From Spirodela intermedia (lineage: Eukaryota > Streptophyta > Magnoliopsida > Alismatales > Araceae), in contig LR746268.1 of assembly GCA_902729315.2 (NCBI GenBank), positions 837,001-901,000 of the forward strand: a stretch of 64,000 bases of DNA, written 5' to 3'. The notes beneath the pieces were generated by a model, which had not been told where the DNA came from, searched no databases, and was given only the letters and a program-made list of their open reading frames with translations. Below are positions 27,398 through 40,300 of the stretch, in pieces (position 1 is the first letter of the stretch; every line of letters starts with the position of its first letter). The position numbers were made by a program, and so were the translations under genes.

Positions 27398-30300
27398 ATG
27401 GAGACGGCCATATGTGGGAGGATTGCACTCTCGCCCAAGCACGTACTAGCTCCTAAACCAGGTTTGCTCTCGTTAAGTCAGTCCAGGGGCTCTCTCTGGT
27501 TTAGAATTCCTCCGGTTTTTATTTTATTTTATTTTAGATACCGAGGATAGCTCTCTATGACTTCTGGGGTAACCTCGGTTGGGGGAAACTGGTTTTTCTG
27601 GTGTTTATCGCTGTAGCTGCTTTTTTGATCATTCCGATGATTCCTGTTCGTATTGGCTTTCATTTTCTGTTAGCCTTTTCCTGGCCATATTGAATCATGC
27701 CCGTAACTTATAAATTTTCAGTCTCTTTGTCGGATTCTTTCTCCGGAGACGTCATTCCAAGGAATATTCCGTAGATTTTGATCTACCGATGCTATAACCT
27801 AAATGCCGGGATCTCCCCTTTCGTGTATGAATCACCGTGGCTGAAATTCTGCATAAATTTTTTACATTTTTATTTATTCATATGAAATGCCGTAATTGGA
27901 GGAAATACTTTCATGAACTAAGGAAAATTCTGAGTGGTTCAGTGCGATAATTCTATAGCAGGCAGCATTGTGATATACTTTTGCTTGTCGACAAAGAGTT
28001 CTTAGCATTGAGAGATATACGTGTATATTTTATATATTAAAAGTTCATAGCATGAATGCGGTGAAGTTTTCTTTGGTCAAGTGGGGCTCAAGAATTTTGG
28101 TTGATGACGGTGGGGTCCCTGCTTTTCCCTTATGTTCAACTATGACATAATAAGATCTTCTTGGCATCTCATGTGGAACACAAAAGTCTCTTGATGACAG
28201 TAATTGCTATCTCCATCCTCTTTTTTTTTTTAAAAGCTGTTCCGAATCTTTCTGATTGAAGTGGGATCTGGGTTTGGAATTTTTTCTTCATTATTCAAGT
28301 GCCTAGATGAAATCAATTATGAACTAGCAAGATGAGAGCTTGTAGAATAGTTTGGAGCTTCCGCATTGGCCTTTTATAAACATACTAGACATCCACGAGG
28401 GGCTTCGATTTGGTGCTGGCATTGAATGTTTGGATACGGGGGCCCACAAAAATTAGATGGTTAGAATAGCGATAAAAATGTTATATTGTGTAGAGGAAAA
28501 TAATCTGTGAGAGAATCATCATTGAGAGTATCAATACAAGCTGTGGAGAAGCATCTTTGGAAGATGAAATGAGATAGTTCAGATAGCTTAGGATCCATCA
28601 CGGATCTAAGATGACTCGAGGTGGAAGAGGAAGTCTGTCATTAATGGGCTGATTAATGCACTTAATCTTTAGATTACTATTTTTTATTATTTATCATAAA
28701 TTTATTTTCACCAACCAACCAGCTCTATTGGGATCTTGACGGGGGTACCCAGTCAACAGCCATTTAGAGCTACGTAGGAAACAGGGACAAAATCAAGGGG
28801 TTGCCTGATTTTAATCAAGTATTTTGTCTGATTCTATTTTTTGATTAGAAAAAATCGTAGCTTACTAATTCATTTATTGTGAAATTTATATCGTAGAGTA
28901 TTCGTTTGTACCTCAATTCACCACCAAAGTAATTGTTTGGATAATACAAGAGCTGAAAGATCTAGCATTTACATTTATATGCTATATGCACGTATGTGTT
29001 TGGACGATGTAACACTGAAATGTGGTTCAGTGCTTCAAGGGATTTATAAACCGCCTGGGTCCCCATGTTGTTGTGTTACATCTGTTAGTGATAACATTTT
29101 AGAACCATGTTAAATTGAACATTATCATTTTATTTTTAAACTGAACTCATTTCTCCCTCATATTCGTGCTTTCCTGGGTTTGATTGAGTCCGCGTATCTG
29201 ATCCCGAATTGGACCAGAACTTTACCGTGATTGGTGTTCTTAGTGAAAGAAGATCCGTGGTGAGGTCCCACTTCTGATCTAGGCAAGATCTTTATACTGC
29301 ATTTATGGTTTTGGGAAATCCAGAGCAAGAAACAGAAGAAGAAAAGAAGGTGTTTGAGATGCTCGAGAAAGTTCAAAACTATCACTTCTATCACTTCTCT
29401 TTCAAAGGGTCAACTTTCATGTAGAGCCTATCGATGATCAGATGGCTTTAGTCACATGCCAGGGTAAGCTCCTGTGAATGTTTGTAGATTCAGATGGGTA
29501 AGTCTCATTTCTCTATTGTGGTATTTTTTAAAAATTACCTACTTAAATATTGGCTTCTGCATTGAGATTTTGAAGGCATTTTATCTCCCTTTTTTCTGGG
29601 AGAATTACTAAAATGATTAACGAGATCACGCCAAATGTTAGCATTTCCAGTAAAAAAACCATGAAGACAGTATTGCCTCAATGTGAGAAACTTAAGTGAT
29701 GTCGGGGTTGCATCCGTGTTAGCATTTTCCACTGATAAATTGGCAGTCCCGGTGATTTCTTTCGCCTTTTTCTACTGCAAACTTTAAGGATTAAATGGGT
29801 GACGTGTTTATGGGGAGAGTATGATCTTTGGGGGTTCAAGTTATGTTAATGAAGTTGTCAAACATCTCATAGATTGTTTTTTTCCTTCCTGCATAAAATT
29901 GGACTCAGACGAGAATAATTCCAAATATTAGTATGAATTTATTTATCTGAAAATTAGTTTCGTGGACTTCATTAGAAAGTTCATCACATCCATCCAATTG
30001 TACTGGGTTCATGCTTGTGAAGTCGACAACTTTCATCTCATTTTGTGCCAGATTAATGTTTCCCCCTCAAAGATTCAATATTTTGGAATCAAACTGCATA
30101 ATATGTGTTGGCTGCTGGAACTAATTTACTTCAATCTATGCTATATTTATATCCTCGTTCAAGAAGCTTATAAAAGCTGAAGCTACCCAGAAGGGAAGTT
30201 AGCCCATGCTCTTGGTTATACCTCCCAGGAGATGGCATGTGGAGTCAGCAGATGCTCCAGCTAAGTACTTGGCTCCTCATCACAAAGAAAGTCTGTCGAT

Positions 30301-31466
30301 AATCGATCAATTCTAAAGAGAATTAAAATATCCTCCCTAACGATGCCTTTTTGAATTAAAATATTCTCCCTTTTTTTCTTTTCTTTTTTTCGAAGAAGTA
30401 TCATCTTTCCCCCAACCCCTCAAAGAGGTATTTATTTACGAGATTCTCTTCTGATCTTTCTAGAATGGGATCATTAATGCTCTCATCCAAGAGTCTGCGG
30501 TAGTACATTCTTGAGCTGATATATTAATCATCCTTTCCACTGTGAATTTAAACTGGAATTGCAGGCGACAAGCAGCTTCCGTTCAAAGGGCAGTTCCTGC
30601 ATCGAGGAGTTCTTACTCCCATAGCGGCTAGTGGACCCGGAAAAGGAGGTGGACTGTTGGAGAGACCCACTATAGAGAAGACCACCCCTGGTCGTGAATC
30701 CGAGTTTGACTTGAGGTATACCCAGTTCATCAGTCCACATATCAGCTTCATTATCCATGCGTGATTTTGTTCCTCTGAAACTGATTTGGAAAGAGCATCA
30801 GAGGGTTGGGTTTCTGCTACATCCCTGAATATATCCGAGCATTCTAGGAGGATCATTAGATGAACAATTGCTCCGTTGACAAGGAAGAGAAGGTAGATTT
30901 TTTTTCTGAATTTCCCTTCTGGGCAGGATTTGTAGCCCTCTGGTCTGGAAGAAAACTAGCCAGATTAGGCTGCAGCCTATGCTAACATCATGGGCCTCAC
31001 CCATTTCACATGGGCACAGGAGACAACATGCTCCTGCCCTAATTTCCTCTCCGGGCTTCATCTGGAGCCACAAACCTGGTAGAAATTGGGCGGATGGGTT
31101 CATGAGATCCATCAGCAACCCCAGCTGTCCCTACCCAGTTCATCTTCTCATATGGGTGGGCAGGCATTGTTCTTACATCCAAATGGTCTGTGGGAGATGT
31201 GCAGGAAGTCGAGGAAGATATCGCCGCCGTACCGTGTTCTTCTTCACAATGACAACTTCAACAAGAGAGAGTATGTCGTCCAGGTGCTGATGAAGGTGAT
31301 CCCAGGGATGACCCTTGACAACGCAGTCAACATCATGCAGGAGGCCCACTACAATGGGCTGGCAGTGGTCATCGTCTGCGCCCAAGCCGATGCCGAGGAG
31401 CACTGCATGCAGCTGAGGGGAAACGGCCTCCTGAGCTCAATCGAGCCTGCCAGCGGCAACTGCTGA
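27398..31466 (+). CDS. CLPS1: ATP-dependent Clp protease adaptor ClpS1, chloroplast (3 exons, 158 aa)
   Basis: Adaptor that delivers selected substrates, such as N-degron proteins, to the plastid ClpC/ClpP protease. Exons 27398-27461, 30565-30715 and 31205-31466 give 477 bases in frame, matching the usual plant length of about 159 aa. The N-terminus (METAICGRIALSP) is a typical transit peptide. It is followed by the plant-specific GKGGGLLERPTIEKTTPGR linker. The ClpS core (residues ~78-158) contains PPYRVLLHNDNFNKREYVV, the MQEAH string with the ClpC-contact His, and AVVIVCAQADAEEHC. Intron 1 is 3.1 kb, unusually long for such a small gene. Confidence 0.96.
27462..30564 (+). other. 3.1 kb first intron of ClpS1
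   Basis: Spans between donor G/GTTTGC and acceptor GCAG. AT-rich, with no recognisable gene, RNA or transposon. Short frames (for example 29158-29394 minus and 29962-30180 plus) have no family resemblance. Confidence 0.7.
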
Positions 31467-32516
31467 GTCTCATCCATCGTCAGATTCCCTGCATATTTGT
31501 ACATAATCTGAGATCAAGTCACCAGATTTATACTGTTCATGAAGATGATCATGCTCATGGTTGGCTATGGTGAAACATTAGACTTGGCTATGTGATGAAT
31601 TATATTTAATCTGACAGGAGAAGGTGGTCTCTCATAAAAATCTGAGTCCTTTTTTTTTTTTTTTTTTTTGTGTTTGTGTGGGTTCAATGGAACAGATTCT
31701 TGGGATTGCTTCAAGAGGCTGGTGCCTTTGAGGTGTGTATATTTGATTCAATGCTGGATTGAAAACCAGACTCCGGGCCTGGGCCCATACCTTAATATGT
31801 CAAGGCTGGGCCCGGGCCCGATCTGCCCCAGTGATGTAAAAGGTCAACACAGTTGTTTCCTTGTATTATCTTCTGACTCTTTGCTTGGTTGAATGTTAGA
31901 TTGCAGAGTTGACCTGGGCCAAGAGTAAGTACGGGCCCGGGCCGGCCCTTTCTCGATCTGCTTTTAGTCATATGATGATCCAAACAATATTTCTTTATTC
32001 AGCTCCGTTGAAGTGAAAAAGTTAAATATATATATATTTCTAATATTGTAAGGTGAAATAATGACGGAAAGTTTCATAATCATCCCATTAATTATTTTTC
32101 TGTGACATAATTACCGCTAAAGAACGAGAGCATTAATCGGTATGTCATGTGGAGTGGAGTGCTAGGGAGGTAACGTTACTCGCGTGTGAGCCGACGCGGT
32201 GATTTTTCGTCTTTTCCTATTATGAATTTTTAATTAACCAGCACGATGTTTAATTTGTAATTCACGCCGCCACGTCAGTGGGTCCCAGAAAGCGTAATTT
32301 TGCTTATCCCGTATCCCGTGGATTGCAAAACGACACCTTCTCAGCCGGGGCTTCGGTGTACTCTCTGACTGGGAGGAGCTAGATAACAAAGAGGCCCAGA
32401 GGGCACAGAATAACAAGTTCAGTGAGGTCAGTGGCGCACGAGTCGAAACAGGAAGATGGCAACACCCGTCGAGGATGGCGCAGGCCAGTAGGCGGTTTCT
32501 GTCTCTACCGTCCACT

Positions 32517-32547
<31 letters not shown>

Positions 32548-33799
32548 AGCTGGGGTTCCCTCTGGTGGAGTGAGAAGTGAGAAGGGCGAGGTATGTAGTT
32601 CTCCTCGCCCATCATGACGACATCAGGGAACGCTGTCGCGAATCTGGCCTCCTTCGGTTCTCCGTGAGGAGGTCCCGCCCTCTCTCTCTCTCTCTCCCTC
32701 CCTCTCTCTCTATTCTGGGGTGGATCATTTTCACCAGGGCCCTGATCTCTCCCGCTGCAGCTCCTCCCCAGGTAAGGTCGCAGCCTCTCTTGCACATATT
32801 TGTGGTTTTTTTATTTATTTAGATGACGAGATCAATCTGTGGGAGGAGGAGGAGGAGGAGGAGGAGGAGGGAGACTCGAGAACCGCGAGGTTGATCCGGG
32901 ACAGGAATCCATTCCCATTTTTCTGGGCACGTTTTCGGGAATTTCGATGAAATCTTGTTCCAGTTTCTGCATAACTACGAGATCTATCAGGAGGAGGGAA
33001 ATTCTTCGTGTTTCTGCATCGCGGGAGATAATGTTATTGATAAGATCCTGCTGCGTGAGGTTTCCGTGGAGATCTTTCTCAGTAGTTCGAGTGCTATTGT
33101 TTGGGGCATTATGATCGCTTCAGTCGCCGATCTGTTTCTTACCAGAACGAGATCTATCTGGAGCAGAGCTTCTTCTGCTTCTTCTACCAGTAGCCATCCC
33201 ATTGCCTCAGATGCAGATATCGTAGAAGCACCTTCGAGCATCTGAAGGTGTGTTGTTCGGCCGCCAACCATAATTCTGGTGCAGATGTTGACATCGCCCT
33301 TGATCGCCATCTTCTTCTTCCTCTTCATCTTCTAAAATAGCTTTCCCTCGTGATCATCAAGGAATAATCCTGCTCTGGAAATAACTTTTATTTTCTTTTT
33401 TCAAGAACTTGGAATCATTTTTCAGATGCTGTCATTCGAAATTGGTGGGGGGATGCGGCTTGTGAGGAAATTTTTCTATTGAGATTTGACTTGTGAAATA
33501 TGAGACATTTATTTTATATATGAAATCATATTTCTGAATTTCTTATTAATGCATGTTTGGATTCACTTGACCCCCCCTTTTTTCTTGGAACCCATAATGT
33601 GAATTACCCTTGAGATCACAGGGAACAGTACTAATCAATCATAACTGATAAAGATCGGTGTAAAGATCAGTAATGAGAATAATTTACCACCAAAAAAATT
33701 ATTTTTTAGAAAGAAAATGTGTTCTTCATGATCATGAACTTTCTCATAGAAACATCTTGCTTGCTCCTCCAAATTTTTTATTTCAGATTCTTCCCAGAG
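31467..33799. other. Intergenic region and probable 5' UTR intron before the DUF1644 gene
   Basis: 31467-32230: ClpS1 3' flank, with GGGCCC-rich strings at about 31769-31830 and 31912-31950. 32517-32546 and 32681-32711: CT tracts in a GC-rich promoter/leader. A strong donor (CCCAG/GTAAGG) lies near 32770, and an acceptor (TTCCCAG) just before the ATG at 33800. They suggest a ~1 kb intron in the 5' UTR. Frames inside it are not protein-like. Confidence 0.5.
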
Positions 33800-34828
33800 A
33801 TGGCGCGAATTCCCCGTGGCCCGCGCAGACTCTCCTCCTGTAGATCCAGATGGGTCCCACACCGCTCAGACTTCCACCCCCATGGACCAATAGAGAGCGA
33901 GGGTCAGCCGAGGAAGCAGTCAAGACTCATCCAGGAGAAAGATTGGGAAGACACCACTTGTTCGGTCTGCATGGAGTGCCCACACAGTGCCGTCCTCCTC
34001 CTCTGCTCCTCCCACGACAAGGGCTGCCGCCCCTACATGTGTGGGACCAGCTACAGGTACTCCAACTGTCTTGACCAGTACATGAAGGCCTACACAAATG
34101 GGCCCACTGCTAGTGGCGGCGACCACGAGGGTGGTGGCACTGCCAAGCTGGCATGCCCACTGTGCCGCGGCCAAGTCAAAGGGTGGACCGTGGTGGAGGC
34201 GGCTAGGGAGCACCTGAATTCAAAGAAGAGGAGCTGTGTTCAGGAAGACTGCTCCTTTGTGGGCACTTACAAGGAGCTGAGGAAGCACATGAGGGCCGAG
34301 CACCCCTCTGCAAAGCCCCGGGAGGTTGACCCAGTTCTTAAAGAGAATTGGAGAAGCCTCGAGCATGAGCGGGAGCATGAGGATGTGATGAGTGTCATAA
34401 GATCTTCCACACCAGGGGCAGTCGTGTGGGGGGACTATGTGATTGAGGGTGGCGGTGGCGGCGGCGGCCATGGTCATGAAGGAGATGATGATGATGATGA
34501 TGATGATGACGATGATGATGATGATGATGATGATGAAGATGCTGCTGGAAGAGGCAGTGGCAGTGGCAGTGGCGGTGGCGGCAGAGGTGCCAGGGGGTTT
34601 GCACCGAATGTGCTGAATTTCTTGGTGCTCCTCCGGGCATTTGAGAATTCAAGGAGTGCTGGCTTTGCTTCTCGCCTGAGAAGCAATGGGGCTGCCTCTG
34701 GTGCCTCTGGGGGCGGGGGTGGCAGTGATGAGGAAGGTCCGGTGATCCAACTGGGGAGGAGCATGAGAAGGTCTGATCGGCAGCGGCGGCGGAGTGGCAG
34801 CAGTAGGGGGGGCGTCACTGATAGATGA
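33800..34828 (+). CDS. DUF1644 (RING/C2H2-like zinc-binding) family protein (342 aa)
   Basis: Plant-specific DUF1644 protein; the coding part is a single exon. After a basic N-terminus the domain shows paired Cys motifs: TTCSVCMECPHSAVLLLCSS, the CRPYMC and YRYSNCLDQ strings, and ACPLCRGQVKGW, a RING-like arrangement. Next is a C2H2-like element with CVQEDC and LRKHMRAEHP. An unusual run of about 19 Asp residues (from a GAT repeat at 34482-34536) follows, then Gly/Ser-rich linkers and a basic C-terminus with RRSDRQRRR. Members of this family have been linked to stress responses; their biochemistry is unsettled. The frame is open upstream to 33719, but the preceding residues look like translated intron, so I placed the start at the ATG following the acceptor. 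Confidence 0.9.
   Translation: MARIPRGPRRLSSCRSRWVPHRSDFHPHGPIESEGQPRKQSRLIQEKDWEDTTCSVCMECPHSAVLLLCSSHDKGCRPYMCGTSYRYSNCLDQYMKAYTNGPTASGGDHEGGGTAKLACPLCRGQVKGWTVVEAAREHLNSKKRSCVQEDCSFVGTYKELRKHMRAEHPSAKPREVDPVLKENWRSLEHEREHEDVMSVIRSSTPGAVVWGDYVIEGGGGGGGHGHEGDDDDDDDDDDDDDDDDDEDAAGRGSGSGSGGGGRGARGFAPNVLNFLVLLRAFENSRSAGFASRLRSNGAASGASGGGGGSDEEGPVIQLGRSMRRSDRQRRRSGSSRGGVTDR
34482..34536 (+). repeat. (GAT/GAC)n coding microsatellite
   Basis: Trinucleotide repeat encoding an acidic Asp tract in the DUF1644 protein. The reverse strand reads as poly-His/Ser frames, which are artefacts. Confidence 0.95.
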
Positions 34829-35026
34829 AGATGTGACCTAGAAAGAGTGATGCTTGGTGGTACGGAGACAAGCTCTCTGTGATGCAAATATTGTATGTTG
34901 TTCCCTTGCTATCCCTCTCCATCTGTATGTTTATCTTCCATCTCGTAAAAGGTTACTCTGTTTTCTGGATTGTTCCCACTGATTTTTATGCTGTAGATTG
35001 GTTGAAACATATCTAAAATCATTGAA

Positions 35027-35077
<51 letters not shown>

Positions 35078-35757
35078 CTATAATTGGTTGAAATACATCT
35101 AGAATCATTGAATCATCTCTCTCTCTCTCTCTCTCTCTGGATGCACATCGTAGACTATTCTGGTCGAATAATTTGAGATCAATGCTAAATAAAGCTGAGC
35201 AAAATGGAGCATTGAAAGTTTATATAGGCTCTTTTTTAAGTTCATCAAAATATCAGTCTTTATCTAAGACTGCGTTATATGGTTATGCCCTTAAATCATA
35301 ATCATGAGGTGTTAATATCTACTTTCAAGAATATCAATGCCAAAGTTGCAAACCATAATCAATATGCAAATGGAGATCTCATTTAAATTTTGCCAACGAT
35401 AATCAATGTCTAAGTTGCTAACCATGATCATTGTGCAAAGTTGACTCTTTTAATAGTTATTATCATTTAATTCCTTAATTAGATATTTAAAACACTACCT
35501 CAGTATTTTTCCAAAGTTTTTTTTAATCCTTCAAGTATTTATTTGAGTATCATTATTAATTTTCATGAAATCTTACATGGAATCCCTCAAGTAATGTTAT
35601 TTGTCCCATAAACTTGATTTATTAGAAATTTTAGTTTATTAGTTATCTTGCAATTTTCATAAATGTCAAGTGGAAAACTTAATTTTTGACCCCAAAATTA
35701 ACATATTCCAATCCATACACGAAAAAATGAAAGTAATAGTATACACATAGGTCCCCC

Positions 35758-36190
35758 AGATATATAAAACAAAATATGTTAAAAATACGCTCATACCTTA
35801 ATATATTCCTAAGTTTAATGTGCAAATAACCTAACCTTGCATAGGTAAGTTCATGACGCAAAAAGACCTTGCTTAAATGGAAATTATTCACTTGGTTCGT
35901 ATAAGCTGATGGAGAAAAATAAGTGCATATTACAAATTAAGCAAATTTTCACAGATATATAAAACAAAATATGTTAAAATAAAAAAAAATGTAGGCAAAA
36001 TTGGACTAAAACTTAGGATATATGCTCATACCTTAATATATCCCTAAGTTTAATGTGCAAATGACCTAACCTTGCACATGTAAGTTCATGACGCAGAAAA
36101 ACCTTGCTTACAATGGAAATTATTCACTTGGTTCATATAAGCTGATGGAGAAAAATAAGTGCCTATTGCAAATTAAGCAAACTTTCCGAA
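35758..36190. repeat. Tandem duplication, ~235 bp unit
   Basis: 'gctcataccttaatatat' occurs near 35789 and 36024, 'taagtttaatgtgcaaat' follows both, and 'aagctgatggagaaaaataa' recurs near 35904 and 36139. Copies are roughly 90% alike by eye. Confidence 0.9.
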
Positions 36191-37267
36191 ATAACTATGT
36201 GGGGGTAAATAACATAATTAAATGGTGGCTTGTAGTCGAAGACAAGGAGGGTTGGTTCATTGCTAGTTAACCATGCAAGTGCTAAGTGATGATGACTAAC
36301 ATGGACATGATTTGCCAACTTGATAGGGCCAAGCTTACTTTTTTGGGTTATAATTTTTGATTTTTTCTCAAAAGAAGAAAGGCTTTGAATTGCTAGGAAA
36401 AAAAGCTGAGACCTAACTTAATCAGAGGCGATGACGGCCAAAGGAGAAGAGTAACTCATGGATGCATAATATTAACCATAAAATCCTAATTTTTATGCTA
36501 AGTTGTTGCCATTTTTTTAATTAGTTTTTATAAAGAAAAAAAACAATTTTAACAAGAAAAGACACCATTAAAATGCAGAAAAAAAGGACAATAATTAATC
36601 TCTGCAGTTATGGAAATGTAGAATATTAACAATCAGTTAATATCTTACATGGTGAAATACCATGAAACTGGAGAGCTTCTCTAGATGATACTAAAAGTAG
36701 GGCTAATAATAGGAGTGATGAAATTACTATGGAATAAGGTCCAAGCTGTGACATTTTTGGTGAATATTGACCACTTTTTATTTAATTATGTATATGTTTT
36801 GATATTGGAATTAACATTTCCAAAAAAGGGTCAACTTTATTCAGGCCCAAAAAGAGTCAAGATTTTTCATTGACCCTATCGCAACAAGTCAACCCATTTA
36901 AGAAGCTCTAAAATATAGATAATTATTAATCATATTAGAATGAGTGGACTTTTTATAAATCAAGTCAACCTTGTACTCAAAGAAGGACAACACCAAAGTC
37001 TTTACTAACCCATGAAACACAATGTTTCATACTTTGAAAACTTGCTAATATGTCTGAATTTAGCATGGCCCTTTCCTTTTTCATTATAAAATATTCGGCT
37101 TTATTTGCATCATGTATGGCAATAAATAAACCTTTAATATGGGGCTCACAATTCACATCGTCCTTAGCGGCGTCACCGGTTAGTGAGGTGTCATAATCTG
37201 AGGTTCGCTCCGCCGTCGCCGGCGGTTGCCAGTAAAAACCTCGTCGCCCTGCCCGAGGAGATCGGGA

Positions 37268-37273
<6 letters not shown>

Positions 37274-37322
<49 letters not shown>
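37274..37322. repeat. (TC)n microsatellite in the leader of the 7TM gene
   Basis: About 49 bases of CT, ending 17 bases before the ATG at 37340. Sense-strand CT. Confidence 0.95.
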
Positions 37323-37326
<4 letters not shown>

Positions 37327-37339
37327 GTGTGTCTGGGGT

Positions 37340-40300
37340 ATGGATCGCGGGGGATCAGCGCTGCTCTTCGTCGTCCTCGTCGTGGCCGCAGGATCCGGAG
37401 TGGAGGCCTCCGTCCACGTCTACAGCGGCGACACCTTCAGAGAGGTCGGTAACGCATATCTCCTCGCCGGCGGCAGCGAGGGCATCGCCGCCTCTCGCGT
37501 GGGAAGCTCCGGCGACAACTCCGTGGCACCGGGAGTCCGTGATGGCCGGGCATTTATCCGGTACTGGGCACATCTCTCTCGCTCTGTGTCATTCCTCTCG
37601 CTCAGTCACGCAACAACTGTACTATGCTCAAATTTGCACTGCAGGGACCGTGTGTTAGGTACTAATTTTCATGGATGTTATTGGAGGAATCTAGATCTGG
37701 GATTTATTTTTAGCAATACGCCGGGGGATGGGCGGTTTACGTGCGCCTTCCGCATTTGTCCCCAACTTTAACCTCGTATATCGATGGCGTGGCGTTTGTT
37801 AGTCTGGACCCTGGACGAAAACTTTCTTAATGGATTTGCATATTCGATCTGAAAAGAAAAACATAATCAAACAACATTGACGCAGATTACCGATGAATTT
37901 TAATTTCTTTCACGTTTCTCGATAAATAGAACGTCTTATTGTAGTTCTTGACGAAACTTTTGTGCGTATTCGATTTTGCAATCTTTTGAAGAGTCCTCTG
38001 TTGTCCTGTTTTTTATTTTGCACTGATCCTCTAGTAGGCGGATTTATCATTCACTGAGCATGATGTCGGGATATAATTTCCTTCTCTTTGCTGGAGATAC
38101 CTTGCTTTTAGAGATTATTGTGCCCTGTGATCGTCATATCTGTAGTGTTTATATACTCGTTCAACAATACATCCATATATTCTCAGTCAAACCTAGTTCG
38201 GTTTCAATGTGAGGTTAAAATGCAGTTACAAAAAGCAGCGCATATAGATGTAATTGCCTAAGTATCTTAATTTTTTTCAGGTTTGACCAGGTTACGTTTG
38301 GGAGGAGCGAGGAAGCATCCTCGCATTATTCAAATATGGAACATAGTTCGGGGTTGGTACAAGCCATTCTATTTGAAGCTGCTGATCGGAACAATATTGG
38401 CGGGTCTGCATATGGGGGACAAAAGTCTATATGTTGCACCCCTGACCTTGCTAAGATTGAGCGATGCAAGGCTGGGGAGGTTTTGAGACGACCATCTTCC
38501 GTGGATTCAGCTTGGCCCTATGTACTGAACACGTTCTTCAGAGCGAATTACGCTTCAGCAAAGATGGAGAGTGTGGATGTAAATATCAGTAGGACTGGGA
38601 TGTATAACCTTTTTTTTATCAGTTGTGATCCAATGCTGAAGGGGCTAAAGATGAGCGGGAAGACTATCTGGAAGAACCCCACTGGTTATTTGCCAGGGAG
38701 AATGGCTCCACTCATGACATTTTACATATTCATGTTACTGGCGTATGTTGCGCTGAGCATTGTCTGGTCTTCCCAATGTGTCAAGTTTTGGAGAGACATA
38801 CTGCAGATTCAAAACTACATAAGCATCGTTATAGCTCTGGGGTTTTTTGAAATGACTCTTTGGTACTTCGAATACTTGAACTTCAATAACACTGGTAAGA
38901 GGCCTGTCGGAATCACTTTGTGTGTTGTAACAGTGGGAGCCTTAAGGAAAACTATATCGCGCCTTCTTATTCTCACTGTATCTATGGGCTATGGTGTGGT
39001 TCGGCCAACACTTGGAGGCCTTACCTCAAAGGTACTTCTCCTTGGCGTGACATACTTTTTGGCAACTGAAGCTCTGGATATTGTAGAGAATGTTGGAACG
39101 GTCAATGATATCTCGGGCAAAGCAAGGCTTTTCCTTGTTCTTCCAGATGCATTCTTGGATGCATTTCTAATACTATGGATTTTCACATCTCTGTCTCGTA
39201 CACTTGAGAAGTTGCAGGTAAATCAGTTTGTCCTTTTTTAGACAGTGTGTGGCCGGAAAGTTAACACCATAGCTTTCTAGATCAGTTTTCCTTCCTCAGT
39301 TTATAGACTATAGTTGCTGTTGCTTGTTCCTTTTTGCCATCTTATTTTGTATGTATAGGCATTATATTCTGACTTATTCATTTGCTTTTGTTAATCTCAG
39401 GCAAGGAGGAGTTCTGCTAAGCTAGATATCTATAGAAAATTTACCAATGCTCTGGCAGTGTCTGTTATTGCTTCCGTTGCTTGGATTGGATATGAGGTAA
39501 ATGATTCTTATGTTCATCTTTTAGTTTTATTTGGTTGATGATGATTCTGTGTTGTAACCAAAAAGTCCTTCAATTCGTATTTCCCTTAAAAAATCTAATT
39601 GTTATAAAATGTTTTTTATTATGAGCGAGCATTCTTTCTATCACTCCGTGTTACTGTCCACTTAAGACCATTTTTTGACAAATCATTCCTGTTTAGGACA
39701 ACGATGTTGGTGGCGAGACACCTATCTCAATACGTACTGGGAGAGAAAAAAAAATCAATAAATGCTAACTACACCCTGTCACTCATAAGATGAAAAGGGA
39801 TAAAAACATGGATCAACATGTAACATAGAAATAACCATGAATAAGTGATCCTGGACCAACAAGTATTGAGTTTAAGCGTCTGATACTAGGATTCAAGATC
39901 ACAACCAACCTTTTTCCCCTGGGCCCCAACAATTACGCCGAAATTGGCCCCCCCTTGAGTTAAGTCGTGCCGTTAAACAATTACACAGAAATTCAAGATC
40001 CTTTGAGAATGAGACCATGACAATCCTCTAGCTGTCGATTGCAGACAGGTAGAGACCTATAAGATTTGAAGCATCGGATCAACACCACTCGCAACAACAG
40101 TGGTGTCTGTCATAGCAGCAGCATGTGATAGCTACTCCTATAATTCGGTAGATTACCCATTTATGGGAGGGTGTACGAGAAAACCCTTGGTCTCCTGTCC
40201 CATTAGTCAAAATGCTGAATACTTCAGGGCTAAAACCACAACACTGGATAGAGGTAAGAGCCCCTTGATCTTGACTGTGGACCAAGGGTAAGCCTCCGGT

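Larger units (their letters stand above)
34829..37339. other. Intergenic AT-rich region
   Basis: Contains the DUF1644 3' flank (a distant AATAAA at 35188-35193), two CT tracts at about 35030-35066 and 35117-35138, the tandem duplication at 35758-36190, and the TM87-like promoter. A long CT tract at about 37274-37322 lies just before the next start codon. No genes seen. Confidence 0.6.

Noticed and set aside
32955-33328. Overlapping ~100-codon frames upstream of the DUF1644 gene on both strands
   Set aside because: They lie between a strong donor near 32770 and the acceptor before 33800, so they are most likely intron, and they match no family.
34395-34887. Minus-strand poly-His and poly-Ser frames
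   Set aside because: Shadows of the GAT repeat and Gly-rich coding sequence in the DUF1644 gene.
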